In this document: positions 9,264-18,201 of the stretch, piece by piece
Position numbering within the stretch: the first letter of the stretch is position 1
Layout of the letters: every line of letters begins with the position of its first letter
Assembly (NCBI GenBank): GCA_902594335.1
Contig: CACJLY010000002.1
Span: 1 to 64,000, forward strand
Length of the DNA: 64,000 nt
Source: an uncultured Pelagibacteraceae bacterium
GTDB taxonomy: Bacteria > Pseudomonadota > Alphaproteobacteria > Pelagibacterales > Pelagibacteraceae
Direction of reading: 5' to 3'
The notes under the pieces: model-generated
Databases searched by the model: none
What the model saw: only the letters and a program-made list of their open reading frames with translations
Told to the model about the DNA's origin: nothing
Made by a program: the position numbers and the translations under genes

Positions 9264-9964
9264 TGAATGAAAAACCACACACAGTAAAATCTTACGAAGA
9301 CCAATTAAAAAAATTAAACAATGATTTAGTTGAAATGGGGGCAAATTGCGAAACCGCTTTAGGTAATGCAATGAAAGCAATATCAACAAATGATCATAAC
9401 CTTGCTGATGATGTTATAAATTCAGATGTGGTTATAGATAATTTTGAGTCTCAGATAGAGAATGAGGTAGTAAATTTAATTGCTTTAAGACAACCAATGG
9501 CTATTGATCTTAGAGAAACAGTTACAGCTCTAAAGATGTCTTCAGACTTAGAAAGAATAGGTGATCTTGCCAAAAATATTGCAAAAAGAACAAAACTTAT
9601 AAATACGCATTTGCCAAATAATTTAATTGAAGCAATGAATAGAATCTGCATTTTGGTTCAAAAACAATTAAAAATTGTTTTAGACTCTTATCTAAGTAGA
9701 TCAAGCGATGTAGCTCAAACAGTATGGGAGAGTGATGAACAAGTTGATGATTTAACAAATAAATGTATGGAAGAAGTCATCTCATTACTTAAATCAAATA
9801 CGGAAAATATTGAATATGGCTCACATCTTTTATTTGTTACTAAAAACCTTGAAAGAATAGGAGATCATACAACAAACATTGCTGAGCAAGTATTTTATTT
9901 AGTTACAGGTGATTATTTAGAGGGTGAAAGACCTAAGGGTAGCGATTCAGAATTAACAAAGTAA
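9263..9964 (+). CDS. phoU: Phosphate signalling protein PhoU
   Basis: All-helical cytoplasmic regulator of 233 aa that relays the state of PstSCAB to PhoR and holds the Pho response off when phosphate is plentiful. Two related three-helix repeats are visible, each with the metal-binding E/D-x3-D pattern: SSDLERIGDLAKNIAKR in the first and TKNLERIGDHTTNIAEQ in the second. It is joined by TAATG overlaps to pstB upstream and phoB downstream, so all three should be translated together. Confidence 0.96.
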   Translation: MNEKPHTVKSYEDQLKKLNNDLVEMGANCETALGNAMKAISTNDHNLADDVINSDVVIDNFESQIENEVVNLIALRQPMAIDLRETVTALKMSSDLERIGDLAKNIAKRTKLINTHLPNNLIEAMNRICILVQKQLKIVLDSYLSRSSDVAQTVWESDEQVDDLTNKCMEEVISLLKSNTENIEYGSHLLFVTKNLERIGDHTTNIAEQVFYLVTGDYLEGERPKGSDSELTK

Positions 9965-10647
9965 TGAGTGCACACATATTTATTGCAGAAGATGAGGTGG
10001 CAATTTCAACCTTATTAAAATATAATTTAGAAAAAGAAGGTCATAAGGTTTCTTCAAGTGAAAATGGAGAGGACTCTTTAAAATCAATAAAACAAAAAAT
10101 GCCAGACTTAATCTTATTAGATTGGATGTTGCCAGATTTATCAGGTGTCGAAATATGTAAACAGTTAAAAAGGGATAAAAAATATAATGACATTCCAATT
10201 ATTATGCTTACTGCAAAAGGAGAGGAGGAAGATAAATTAAAAGCATTTGAAACTGGAGCCGATGATTACGTCACTAAACCATTTAGCCAAAAAGAATTAA
10301 ATGCAAGAATTAAATCTTTGTTAAGAAGGGCTAAACCTTTGTCATCAACTGATGTTGTAGAATTTAAAGACCTTAAAATTGATAGATTGGCAAAAAGAGT
10401 TTATAGAAATGATAAGGAAATAATTTTGGGACCCACAGAATTTAAATTATTAGATTTTTTTATTAAAAATCCAAAAAGAGTTTATTCAAGAGAACAATTA
10501 TTAAATAATGTTTGGGGTGAAAATATTTATGTAGAAAGTAGAACGGTTGACGTTCACATAAGAAGATTGAGGAAAGTTTTAAATCTAAGTGGATTAGAAA
10601 ATTTAATTCGCACAGTGAGATCTGCAGGCTATTCGTTAGATAACTAA
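9964..10647 (+). CDS. phoB: Phosphate regulon response regulator PhoB
   Basis: OmpR-family regulator, 227 aa. The receiver domain (1-120) has acidic residues in IAEDE, the phosphoacceptor Asp53 in LLDWMLPD, a conserved Thr in MLTAKG and Lys in YVTKPF. The DNA-binding winged helix (about 130-227) carries EFKLLDFFIKNPKRVYSREQ and the recognition helix around RTVDVHIRRLRK. Phosphorylated PhoB binds direct 7-bp repeats at 11-bp spacing, the pattern seen before pstS and phnX here. The 3' end overlaps sixA, on the other strand, by 12 bp. Confidence 0.95.
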   Translation: MSAHIFIAEDEVAISTLLKYNLEKEGHKVSSSENGEDSLKSIKQKMPDLILLDWMLPDLSGVEICKQLKRDKKYNDIPIIMLTAKGEEEDKLKAFETGADDYVTKPFSQKELNARIKSLLRRAKPLSSTDVVEFKDLKIDRLAKRVYRNDKEIILGPTEFKLLDFFIKNPKRVYSREQLLNNVWGENIYVESRTVDVHIRRLRKVLNLSGLENLIRTVRSAGYSLDN

Positions 10648-11151
10648 ATCTTTAGGCCTTACAAATTCAGAAATAATTCCTTTCTCTTCAATATTTATCC
10701 AATCATTCGTATCGAAAACTATTTTAGCAAATGCACAAGTTGGGAATTTATAATTTAATAGTTTAAAATTACTATTATCTTTATTTTTAGTTAATTTTAT
10801 AACTAAATTTTTAAGAGCAGGTTCATGATTTATTATCAATACTTTCTTAAACCTTTTATGAATATTTTTTATATTAGCTATTATTTCATTTTCATTAACC
10901 AAATAGAGTTTTGAGGAACTTTTAATTTTTTTTGGTTTATTTATTTTATTCAGTATTAAATTTAGAGTTTTTTTTGTTCTTTTTGATGAAGATAAAAGCA
11001 CGTAGTCAAAGGAGTATTTTTTTTTAACAAAAAATTCACTTATAATTTTTGCACTTTTAATGCCTCTTTTATTTAACGGTCTTTCAAAATCAGTTAAATT
11101 TGGGTCTTCCCAACTAGATTTTGCATGTCTCATGACATATAGTTCTCGCAT
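10636..11151 (-). CDS. SixA-like phosphohistidine phosphatase
   Basis: Histidine phosphatase superfamily protein of about 171 aa. The start at 11151 (MRELYVMRHAKSSW) is preferred over an upstream Met at 11208, because the catalytic RHAKSS motif normally lies within the first ten residues. A second conserved His sits in LIINHEPAL. SixA proteins dephosphorylate phosphohistidine on signalling proteins such as phosphotransfer domains. It converges on phoB with a 12-bp overlap and diverges from ppk with only 13 bp between the start codons. The exact target is unknown. Confidence 0.85.
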   Translation of the reverse strand: MRELYVMRHAKSSWEDPNLTDFERPLNKRGIKSAKIISEFFVKKKYSFDYVLLSSSKRTKKTLNLILNKINKPKKIKSSSKLYLVNENEIIANIKNIHKRFKKVLIINHEPALKNLVIKLTKNKDNSNFKLLNYKFPTCAFAKIVFDTNDWINIEEKGIISEFVRPKDLVI

Positions 11152-11164
11152 TAATTCTAAATAT

Positions 11165-13315
11165 ATGACTGCATTAAAAAAACAAGACAAAGAAGAGCTT
11201 AAATCCAATTATATAAATAGAGAATTATCATGGTTAAAATTTAACGATAGAGTTCTGTTAGAGGCGCAAAATATTGAAAATCCTCTTTATGAGAGAGTAA
11301 AATTTTTATCTATTGCAGGCTCTAATTTAGATGAATTTTTTATGGTTCGAGTTGCTGGACTATACAGTCAAATTAAACAAGAAGTCGACTCACTAAGTTC
11401 AGATGGACAAACGCCTGAAGAACAGATGGAGATGGTTATCAATGATACAAAAAATCTATTAAATAAACAAAATACCATATTTAATAATCTATCAAATCAG
11501 CTGAAGAGAAATAATATTTTATTGACTAAGCCAGAAAACCTTAACACAAAAGAAAAAAAGAAATTATTAGAAATATTTAACGAAGAAATTTATCCTCTAC
11601 TTACACCATCAGCGATTGATCCTTCTCATCCTTTTCCATTTATTATTAATCAAGGTAGAGCTTTAGTTATGAAGCTGAAGAAAAAGAAAAAAAAGAGAAT
11701 TCTTAATTCAATTATCGTAATTCCTAAAGCTTTATCAAGATTTATTGAAATAGATGGAGGAAAATCATTTAAGAAATTTTTAGTTCTAGACGATGTTATT
11801 GGTTACTTTGCCTCTGAAATTTTTCCAGATCATTTATTAGAAAAGAAAATGATATTTAGAGTAATAAGAGATAGTGATGTAGAAATTCAAGAAGAGGCTG
11901 AGGATTTAGTCAGATCATTTGAACTAGCATTAAAGCGAAGAAGAACTGGAGATATTGTTAGATTAGAAATTTTAGAAAAAAGCGACAAAGAACTTGTAAA
12001 ATTTATAACAAATAAATTAGAAATTAATCCAAATTATATTTATGAAGTAGCAGGTTTAGTTGGAATCCAGGATATAGACCAAATTTGTAAAATTAAAAAT
12101 TCTAAATTAAAATTTAAAAACTTTACACCAAGAGACGTAGAAAGATTAAAAGAATACAATAATAATTTTTTTGAGACAATTAAGAAAAAAGACCTAATAG
12201 TTCATCATCCATTTGAGACTTTTGATGCTGTAATTGAATTTTTAAATCAAGCTGCTGTGGATAAAAAAGTAATTGCTATTAAACAAACATTGTACAGAAC
12301 TACTTTAGATTCACCAATAGTTAAAGCATTAATTAGCGCTTCCGAAAATGGCAAAACAGTTACTGCTTTAATTGAAATCAAAGCTAGATTTGATGAAGAA
12401 GCAAATATACAGCTGGCAAGGAGTCTTGAAAAAGCTGGAGTTCAAATTGTTTATGGTTTTGCAAAATACAAAACACATGCTAAATCATCACTAATACATC
12501 GACGTGAGGGTGGTAAAATTCAAACATATTTCCATTTGGGCACTGGCAATTATCATCCTGTAAATGCAAAAATATACACAGACTTATCTCTATTTAGCTC
12601 TGATAAAAAAATGGCTACAGATGTAGAAAAATTCTACAATTACGTGACTGGATATTCTAAACCAAGAAATTTAAATAAAATTTCCATTTCACCTATAAAT
12701 TTAAGAAAAACTTTAAATCAGAATATAGATAAGGAAATAAGTAATGCAAAAAAAGGGAAACACGCTGAGATTTGGGCTAAAATGAATTCATTAGTTGATC
12801 CACAAATAATTGATAAATTTTATGAGGCTTCTAGTGTCGGTGTAAAAGTCTCTTTATTTGTAAGAGGTGTATGTTGTTTAAGACCTGGTATTAAAAATAA
12901 ATCAGAAAATATTATTGTAAAAAGTATCATTGGAAGATTTCTTGAACACTCAAGAATTTATTGTTTTGCAAATGGAAAATTTATGCCCAACAGAAATGCA
13001 AAAGTTTATATTTCATCTGCAGATTTGATGCCAAGAAATCTAGATAGAAGAGTCGAACTTCTCGTGCCAATTGAAAATCAAACTGTGCATGAACAGGTTT
13101 TAGACCAAATAATGATGGCCAATTATCTAGACACGAATCAGAGCTGGGTACTTTATCCTGATGGAAATTATCAAAAAATTAAATATAGTCGAAAAGATTC
13201 TTTTTCTGCACATGATTATTTCATGAATAATCCGAGTTTATCAGGAAGAGGAAAGGCAAAACTAAAAATTAAACCTAAAAAATTAAACTTAAGGTTGGTT
13301 AAAGATGGAACTTAA
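11165..13315 (+). CDS. ppk: Polyphosphate kinase 1
   Basis: Makes polyphosphate from ATP, 716 aa from ATG 11165. The frame extends upstream to 11060, but those codons are antisense to conserved sixA sequence, so the later Met before NRELSWLKFN is used. Visible signatures are NLDEFFMVRVAG, KQTLYRTT, the autophosphorylated His438 in KTHAKSS, FHLGTGNYHP, and the second His in RFLEHSRIY. It overlaps ppx by 11 bp, forming a synthesis/degradation pair next to the Pst system. An A8 run at 11687-11694 lies inside the gene without breaking the frame. Confidence 0.95.
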   Translation: MTALKKQDKEELKSNYINRELSWLKFNDRVLLEAQNIENPLYERVKFLSIAGSNLDEFFMVRVAGLYSQIKQEVDSLSSDGQTPEEQMEMVINDTKNLLNKQNTIFNNLSNQLKRNNILLTKPENLNTKEKKKLLEIFNEEIYPLLTPSAIDPSHPFPFIINQGRALVMKLKKKKKKRILNSIIVIPKALSRFIEIDGGKSFKKFLVLDDVIGYFASEIFPDHLLEKKMIFRVIRDSDVEIQEEAEDLVRSFELALKRRRTGDIVRLEILEKSDKELVKFITNKLEINPNYIYEVAGLVGIQDIDQICKIKNSKLKFKNFTPRDVERLKEYNNNFFETIKKKDLIVHHPFETFDAVIEFLNQAAVDKKVIAIKQTLYRTTLDSPIVKALISASENGKTVTALIEIKARFDEEANIQLARSLEKAGVQIVYGFAKYKTHAKSSLIHRREGGKIQTYFHLGTGNYHPVNAKIYTDLSLFSSDKKMATDVEKFYNYVTGYSKPRNLNKISISPINLRKTLNQNIDKEISNAKKGKHAEIWAKMNSLVDPQIIDKFYEASSVGVKVSLFVRGVCCLRPGIKNKSENIIVKSIIGRFLEHSRIYCFANGKFMPNRNAKVYISSADLMPRNLDRRVELLVPIENQTVHEQVLDQIMMANYLDTNQSWVLYPDGNYQKIKYSRKDSFSAHDYFMNNPSLSGRGKAKLKIKPKKLNLRLVKDGT

Positions 13316-14813
13316 AGTAATTAAAAATAAGCAAAATTTAAAATTAAGACAATCAAAATTAGCTATTATTGATATAGGTTCAAATTCTATAAGAATGTTA
13401 ATTTACGATGATTTTACATCATCTAGAGTACCTTTTTTTAATGAAAAAGCAGTTTGTGAACTTGGTAAAAACTTAGATAAATCAAAAAAACTTCATAAAT
13501 CAGGCAAGATATATGCTTTAAAAGTCTTAAAAAGATTTTCAGAAATTCTTAATGTTTCAAAAATTAATAACCTTAAAATTATTGCAACAGCTGTATTAAG
13601 AGAAGCTACAGACGCAAAGCCCTTCATAGAAGAAGTAGAATACTTATTTAAAAAAAATATAAATATTTTAACTGGTGAAGAAGAAGCCGAATCATCAGCT
13701 GAAGGAGTTAAAATTGGATTTGAGAATGTGGATGGACTTGTTGCTGATTTAGGTGGTGGAAGTTTAGAGCTTGCTAGAGTTGAAAACAATGTTGTAACAA
13801 ATAAAACATCACTTCCAGTTGGTGTTTTAAGGTTAATTAACAATCCTATTGTTAAAAAAAGAAATTTACCTAAATATCTCAAAAATCTTTTAAGAGATGA
13901 AAAATGGTTATCTAAAAAAAAATTTAATAATTTATATTTGGTGGGAGGTACGTGGAGAGCTTTGTTTAAATTACACTTATTTCAAAATGAATATCCAGTC
14001 CATATTATTCATCAATACTCAATTGAAAATGAAAAACTTACAAAATTTTTAGAAAAAATTTCTTCATTTAATAAATCTAAATTGAAATCAGTTGAATACA
14101 TATCAAAGTCTAGAACGCCTTATCTTCCTTATAGCTCAATAATTCTAGAAGAAATTATGAACATAGCAAATCCAAAAAATGTTATTTGCTCAATTAGCGG
14201 TATTAGAGAAGGATCTCTTGCCAAAGATTTATTTAAAAACTCAGATAGTAATTTTGTTTTTAATAAATCATTAGAGCATATTTCAAAAAAAAGAGGCGAT
14301 TTAGGGTCTACATATAAGAAATATTTTGATTTTATAAAACCTATATTTGAGGGAAATGAGCATTTTAATCAAAAATTGCTTCATCTATCTTGCGTACTAA
14401 GTCATATGGATTGGGGTTTGGGAGCATTCCAAAAAGCAGAGTTGGTTTTTCAAGAAACATTAAATACGCCTTTATTAAAACTTTCACATAAAGAAAGAAT
14501 ACAATTGGCACTTTCTTGTTACTGGAGATATTGTAGTATAAAATACAACCCAAAGATAGAATACTTAACGTTTTTAAATAACAACGAGATATATTCTTGC
14601 AAACAAGTTGGTGCAGCCTTAAGATTTGCTAATTCTCTTACATCAATATCTACAATTTTTTTAGAAGAATTTAAACTTTATAAAAGAGGAAATGCTGTTT
14701 TTTTAAAAATACCTTCGCAGCATCAAGAGATAATCTCAAAACAAGTTACGAAAAAATTCAAAGCTTTAGCAAGAGAATTATTTTTAGATCCTAGGGTAAT
14801 TTATTCAAATTAA
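13305..14813 (+). CDS. ppx: Exopolyphosphatase (Ppx/GppA family)
   Basis: Releases phosphate from the ends of polyphosphate, or hydrolyses pppGpp in GppA members. The 502-aa protein has the sugar-kinase/actin fold motifs IDIGSNSIRMLIYD near residue 22, GEEEAESSAEGV, and the nucleotide loop VADLGGGSLELAR, followed by a helical C-terminal half. It is translationally coupled to ppk (11-bp overlap), which favours polyphosphate as the main substrate. Confidence 0.9.
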   Translation: MELKVIKNKQNLKLRQSKLAIIDIGSNSIRMLIYDDFTSSRVPFFNEKAVCELGKNLDKSKKLHKSGKIYALKVLKRFSEILNVSKINNLKIIATAVLREATDAKPFIEEVEYLFKKNINILTGEEEAESSAEGVKIGFENVDGLVADLGGGSLELARVENNVVTNKTSLPVGVLRLINNPIVKKRNLPKYLKNLLRDEKWLSKKKFNNLYLVGGTWRALFKLHLFQNEYPVHIIHQYSIENEKLTKFLEKISSFNKSKLKSVEYISKSRTPYLPYSSIILEEIMNIANPKNVICSISGIREGSLAKDLFKNSDSNFVFNKSLEHISKKRGDLGSTYKKYFDFIKPIFEGNEHFNQKLLHLSCVLSHMDWGLGAFQKAELVFQETLNTPLLKLSHKERIQLALSCYWRYCSIKYNPKIEYLTFLNNNEIYSCKQVGAALRFANSLTSISTIFLEEFKLYKRGNAVFLKIPSQHQEIISKQVTKKFKALARELFLDPRVIYSN

Positions 14814-14909
14814 TTTAATATTAATTTAAATTAGATTTAATATTTTATTAATTTATCAGTAATATTTCATCATTAATTACATTAATGAAATCATTATTCT
14901 TCTCTTATA

Positions 14910-14936
14910 AAAGGTGCTTACTTTGTAGGCACCTTT
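14910..14936. terminator. Possible hairpin between ppx and the NUDIX gene
   Basis: AAAGGTGC and GCACCTTT are perfect 8-bp arms around an 11-base loop that contains the stop codon of the NUDIX gene. The T-tract on either strand is short, so its use as a terminator for the two convergent genes is uncertain. Confidence 0.35.
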
Positions 14937-15418
14937 ATAACTTTAAAAAATGAAGCCACATGAGAGGCATTACAAAATTTTTCATTTAAAATTAATTTGT
15001 TTATTTCTTCTTTAGACAGAAAATGAATTTTAATAGCTTTCTCAGGTCTTTTTTTTTTAATTATTCTATTTGAATAATAGCAGTAAATTTTAGTTGTTAA
15101 CCTTCCTGGCTCACAATTAATTGTAAATAATTTTTTTGGTCTTCCTAATATTTTATATCCTGTTTCCTCATAAAATTCTCTACAAGCAGCACTTATAGAA
15201 TTTTCTCCTTTATCAATCATACCAGATGGAAATTCATAGTTGATTTTATTAACTGGAATTCTTTTTTGACTAACTAGAACAAAAACGTTTTTCTTAATTT
15301 CCGCAACTACCAAAGATAAATCAGAGGTTTTTAAGAAATGATAATATTCTTTTTTTTTGAATGGCTTATTAATTAAAGTTATATTATTTGTAAGCTTAAT
15401 ATTTTTCAAATAATTCAT
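14918..15418 (-). CDS. NUDIX hydrolase, ADP-ribose pyrophosphatase-like
   Basis: 166-aa NUDIX protein. The full NUDIX box is visible as G-x5-E-x7-REFYEETGY, so the metal-dependent pyrophosphohydrolase should be active. Upstream residues FVLVSQKRIPVNKINYEFPSG resemble ADP-ribose/ADP-sugar pyrophosphatases, which recycle nucleotide-sugars to AMP and sugar phosphate. It converges on ppx. Substrate is by resemblance only. Confidence 0.85.
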   Translation of the reverse strand: MNYLKNIKLTNNITLINKPFKKKEYYHFLKTSDLSLVVAEIKKNVFVLVSQKRIPVNKINYEFPSGMIDKGENSISAACREFYEETGYKILGRPKKLFTINCEPGRLTTKIYCYYSNRIIKKKRPEKAIKIHFLSKEEINKLILNEKFCNASHVASFFKVIKVPTK

Positions 15419-15466
15419 AAGTTATTATATTTTAATAATATTAAAGATATTTTACAGATAAAGTAA

Positions 15467-16018
15467 TTATATTGTTTTTTCTTTAATTAATTTAGAGACT
15501 TTGTTTATTTGATTTATTGTATCAGTATTCATTGGGTTTATATATGAAGCTTCTAAATAACTAGTGTAGGCTTTTTCGTAATCTTTCATTTCCATGTATA
15601 CTTGTCCTTTTCCAATTAGAGCACCGAAATGCCTGCTTTCAAGTTTTAAGACCATATCAATATCTCTAAGTGATTTTTTATACTTACCCATAAAATATAA
15701 AGATGTTGCACGTCTATTCCAAGCTTCAGCCCAATTAGGATCTTTTTCTATAATTTTACTAAAAATCCTATATGCCCTTATATAATTTCCATTTTGAACT
15801 AGTCTTGAACCTTCTTTTAAATCAATAGTTAATTGAAAATTAGATGGATGTGTTTCCCACAAATTCCATATGCTTTTTTCTAAAATTTTTGCTTCACTTT
15901 GTGTATTACAATCTTTTAACTTACTCAAAAGTTTGTTTAAATCTAACTCATCTGTTTTTGCTGCAGAAGTCAAACATACTGTTGAAATTATCAATAAGAA
16001 ATTTAGTATTTTCAGCAT
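15467..16018 (-). CDS. Secreted TPR-repeat protein
   Basis: 183 aa. A signal peptide (hydrophobic core about 3-19, cleavage near SAA) precedes at least two to three tetratricopeptide repeats (about residues 75-175, for example AWNRRATSLYFMGKYKKSLR and ALIGKGQVYMEMKDYEKA). TPR proteins in the periplasm act as binding scaffolds; the partner is not evident. Its ATG at 16016-16018 lies one base from the first unit of the Pho box that points the other way. Confidence 0.8.
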   Translation of the reverse strand: MLKILNFLLIISTVCLTSAAKTDELDLNKLLSKLKDCNTQSEAKILEKSIWNLWETHPSNFQLTIDLKEGSRLVQNGNYIRAYRIFSKIIEKDPNWAEAWNRRATSLYFMGKYKKSLRDIDMVLKLESRHFGALIGKGQVYMEMKDYEKAYTSYLEASYINPMNTDTINQINKVSKLIKEKTI

Positions 16019-16047
16019 ATGTAATAAATCTGTAATATTTTTGTAAC
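16019..16047 (+). promoter_or_regulatory. Triple-unit Pho box upstream of phnX
   Basis: ATGTAAT (16019-16025), CTGTAAT (16030-16036) and TTGTAAC (16041-16047) are three 7-bp units in exact 11-bp phase. They point toward phnX, whose ATG is 117 bp downstream, and match the pstS box closely. PhoB activation of phnX is the natural reading. The box abuts the divergent TPR gene and might also affect it. Confidence 0.7.
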
Positions 16048-16164
16048 ATTAATAAAACAAGTTAAAATCAAAATAAACAGCAATAAAATCAGTATTATTA
16101 TTCAATTAAAGATATGATTAATTTCAAATATTAAATTTTAATTAAAAGATTCGAAAAAAAACAT

Positions 16165-16958
16165 ATGAAAAATTCCAATATAGAAGGAATTGTATTTGAT
16201 TTAGCTGGTACATTAATAGATTTTGGAAGCCTTGCGCCATCTCAAGTTCTTATAGAATTATTTGATAGGTTTGGAATTAAAATTACACGAAAACAAGCCA
16301 TAGGACCAATGGGTATTGAAAAACGAGCCCATATAAAAGCATTGCTAACAACAAGAAAAATTAATTCGCAGTGGAAAAAAAAATTTAAATCAAAACCAAC
16401 AGATAAAGATATTGATAAATTGTTTAAACTTTTTAATCCAGAATTAAAAAAAATAATTAAGAAACATTCAAAATTTATATCAGGAAGTAAAAAAACTTTA
16501 GATTTTATAAAAAATAAAAAAATAAAAATAGGAATCAATACGGATATTCAGAAGAAATTCTAAATGTTATATTGCCAGAACTAAAAAAACAAAGATTTAT
16601 ACCTGATGTGTCATATAGTTCTTCATACACAAAAATTGGAAGACCCTCAGCTGAAATAATATATAAAATTTTTTCTGAATTAAATATTACCAAGGGATCA
16701 AATTGTATAAAAGTTGATGACACTATTCCTGGATTGTTAGAGGGAGTAAATGCTGGTATGTGGGTAGTGGGTGTTATATTTTCAGGTAATGAATTTGGTA
16801 AAACAGAAGTCGAATTTAATAGACTTTCTTTTAAAGATAAAACTAAATTTAGAAAAAAGATCAAGAATAAATTTAAGAAAGTAGGCGCTCACTATGTAAT
16901 AGATACAATTAAAGATTTACCTAAAATTATCAAAATAATTCAAACTAGAATTAAATAA
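16165..16958 (+). pseudogene. phnX: Phosphonoacetaldehyde hydrolase PhnX with apparent 1-base deletion
   Basis: HAD-superfamily phosphonatase that splits phosphonoacetaldehyde into acetaldehyde and phosphate. Part one (16165-16563) has nucleophile Asp12 in FDLAGT and Lys53 in MGIEKRAH, the Schiff-base lysine position of known PhnX. The frame then breaks at about 16540-16542. The true continuation, GYSEEILNVILPEL, is in the -1 frame and runs to 16958 with KVDDTIPGLLEGVNAGMW and GAHYVIDT. Adding one base between AC and GGA (for example ACT GGA) restores TGY and a protein of about 264 aa, the family length. No homopolymer is present here. It is either a true pseudogene or a sequence error. No phnW (AEP transaminase) is visible in the window. 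Confidence 0.85.
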
Positions 16959-16996
16959 AATTACTTAATGAAAAGCATTTTTTAAGACCGTGGAAA

Positions 16997-18148
16997 TTAA
17001 AAAAGCTTCTTTTTGTGTGTCCATGGACCTTTTTTTGTTTTAGGTAAAAATTTTTCAAGATCAATAAGGACTTTTTCAGACAATTTTCTGTAGGTGGTAA
17101 GTTTTCCTCCATAAATATTCAATAAAGGTAATTTTTTTATAATTTTTAGATCAAAAACATAGTCTCTCGTGACTTTTGAGGCTGTTTTAAAATCTTCAAT
17201 TAGAGGTCTTATCCCAGAATATGTATCTACGATGTCCTTTGATGTTATTTGTTTTTTTAAGTAATTATTTACTGAACTAATTAAATATCTAATTTCTTTT
17301 TTTGATATTCCTTTATTTTCAGGTGATTTCACCTCTTCTTCAGTTGTTCCAATTAAAGAAAACTTCCCTTTATAAGGTATTACAAATATTATTCTTTTAT
17401 CAGAATTTTGAAATGTGAACGCAACATTTTCTTTGTACAATTTTTTTGTAATAATATGACTTCCTTTAACCAATCTAATTTTTTTCTTAGATTTAATTTT
17501 TATATTTTTATTTAAGGTTTCATTTATCCATGGTCCAGATGCATTAATCAAAATTTTTGACTTTACTTTTTCACCATTTTCAAGACTAATAATCCATTCA
17601 TTGCCAATAATTTCAGCTTTTTTAACTTTGTTGTATTCTAGTATTTTAGCGTTATTTCTTTTTGCATCTTTGGTATTTAATTTCGTTAATTTTTTATCGT
17701 CAATTTGTATGTCAAAATATTGAAAACCAGTTTTGTATTTTTCTTTAAGAATATTTGAAAATTTTTTTCTAAGATCAAATGTTTTTGATTTTGGTATATT
17801 ACTTTTACCACCTAAATTATCGTACAAAAATAAACCAATTTTAATTAACCAGGCTGGTCGAATTTTATCTGCATAAGGAATTATAAAAGGAATGGGTTTT
17901 GAAATATGTTTAGCAATTTTATAAACAATTTCTCTTTCTTTTAAAGATTCTCTAACTAATTTGAATTCATAATTTTCTAAATAACGAAGACCACCATGTA
18001 TTAATTTCGTTGACCAGGATGAAGTTGCTCCACCAATCTCACCTTTGTCAGCTAAACACACTGATAAACCTCTACCCGCAGCATCCCTTGCAATACCTGC
18101 ACCGTTTATACCACCACCTATTATGAATAAATCGAATATTTTAGACAT
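16997..18148 (-). CDS. glpD: FAD-dependent glycerol-3-phosphate dehydrogenase, short form
   Basis: Oxidises glycerol-3-phosphate to dihydroxyacetone phosphate, passing electrons to the quinone pool. The 383-aa protein has the FAD-binding GGGINGAGIARDAAGRG near residue 10, TKLIHGGLRYLE, ASGPW, and SGIRPL and IYGGKLTTYRKL near the C-terminus. It stops about where the C-terminal DAO_C helical domain (over 100 residues) normally begins; only 38 bp remain before the convergent phnX. The flavin domain looks complete. Location suggests use of glycerol-3-phosphate from phospholipid turnover under phosphate stress. Confidence 0.88.
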   Translation of the reverse strand: MSKIFDLFIIGGGINGAGIARDAAGRGLSVCLADKGEIGGATSSWSTKLIHGGLRYLENYEFKLVRESLKEREIVYKIAKHISKPIPFIIPYADKIRPAWLIKIGLFLYDNLGGKSNIPKSKTFDLRKKFSNILKEKYKTGFQYFDIQIDDKKLTKLNTKDAKRNNAKILEYNKVKKAEIIGNEWIISLENGEKVKSKILINASGPWINETLNKNIKIKSKKKIRLVKGSHIITKKLYKENVAFTFQNSDKRIIFVIPYKGKFSLIGTTEEEVKSPENKGISKKEIRYLISSVNNYLKKQITSKDIVDTYSGIRPLIEDFKTASKVTRDYVFDLKIIKKLPLLNIYGGKLTTYRKLSEKVLIDLEKFLPKTKKGPWTHKKKLF

Positions 18149-18201
18149 TTAAATTATGATTTGTTTTAAAATATACAACAAATCTTATAGGTTCAATTTT
18201 T

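Noticed and set aside
11060-11164. Upstream extension of ppk to ATG 11060
   Set aside because: The 35 extra codons are antisense to the conserved RHAKSS region of sixA; the Met before NRELSWLKFN fits the family start.
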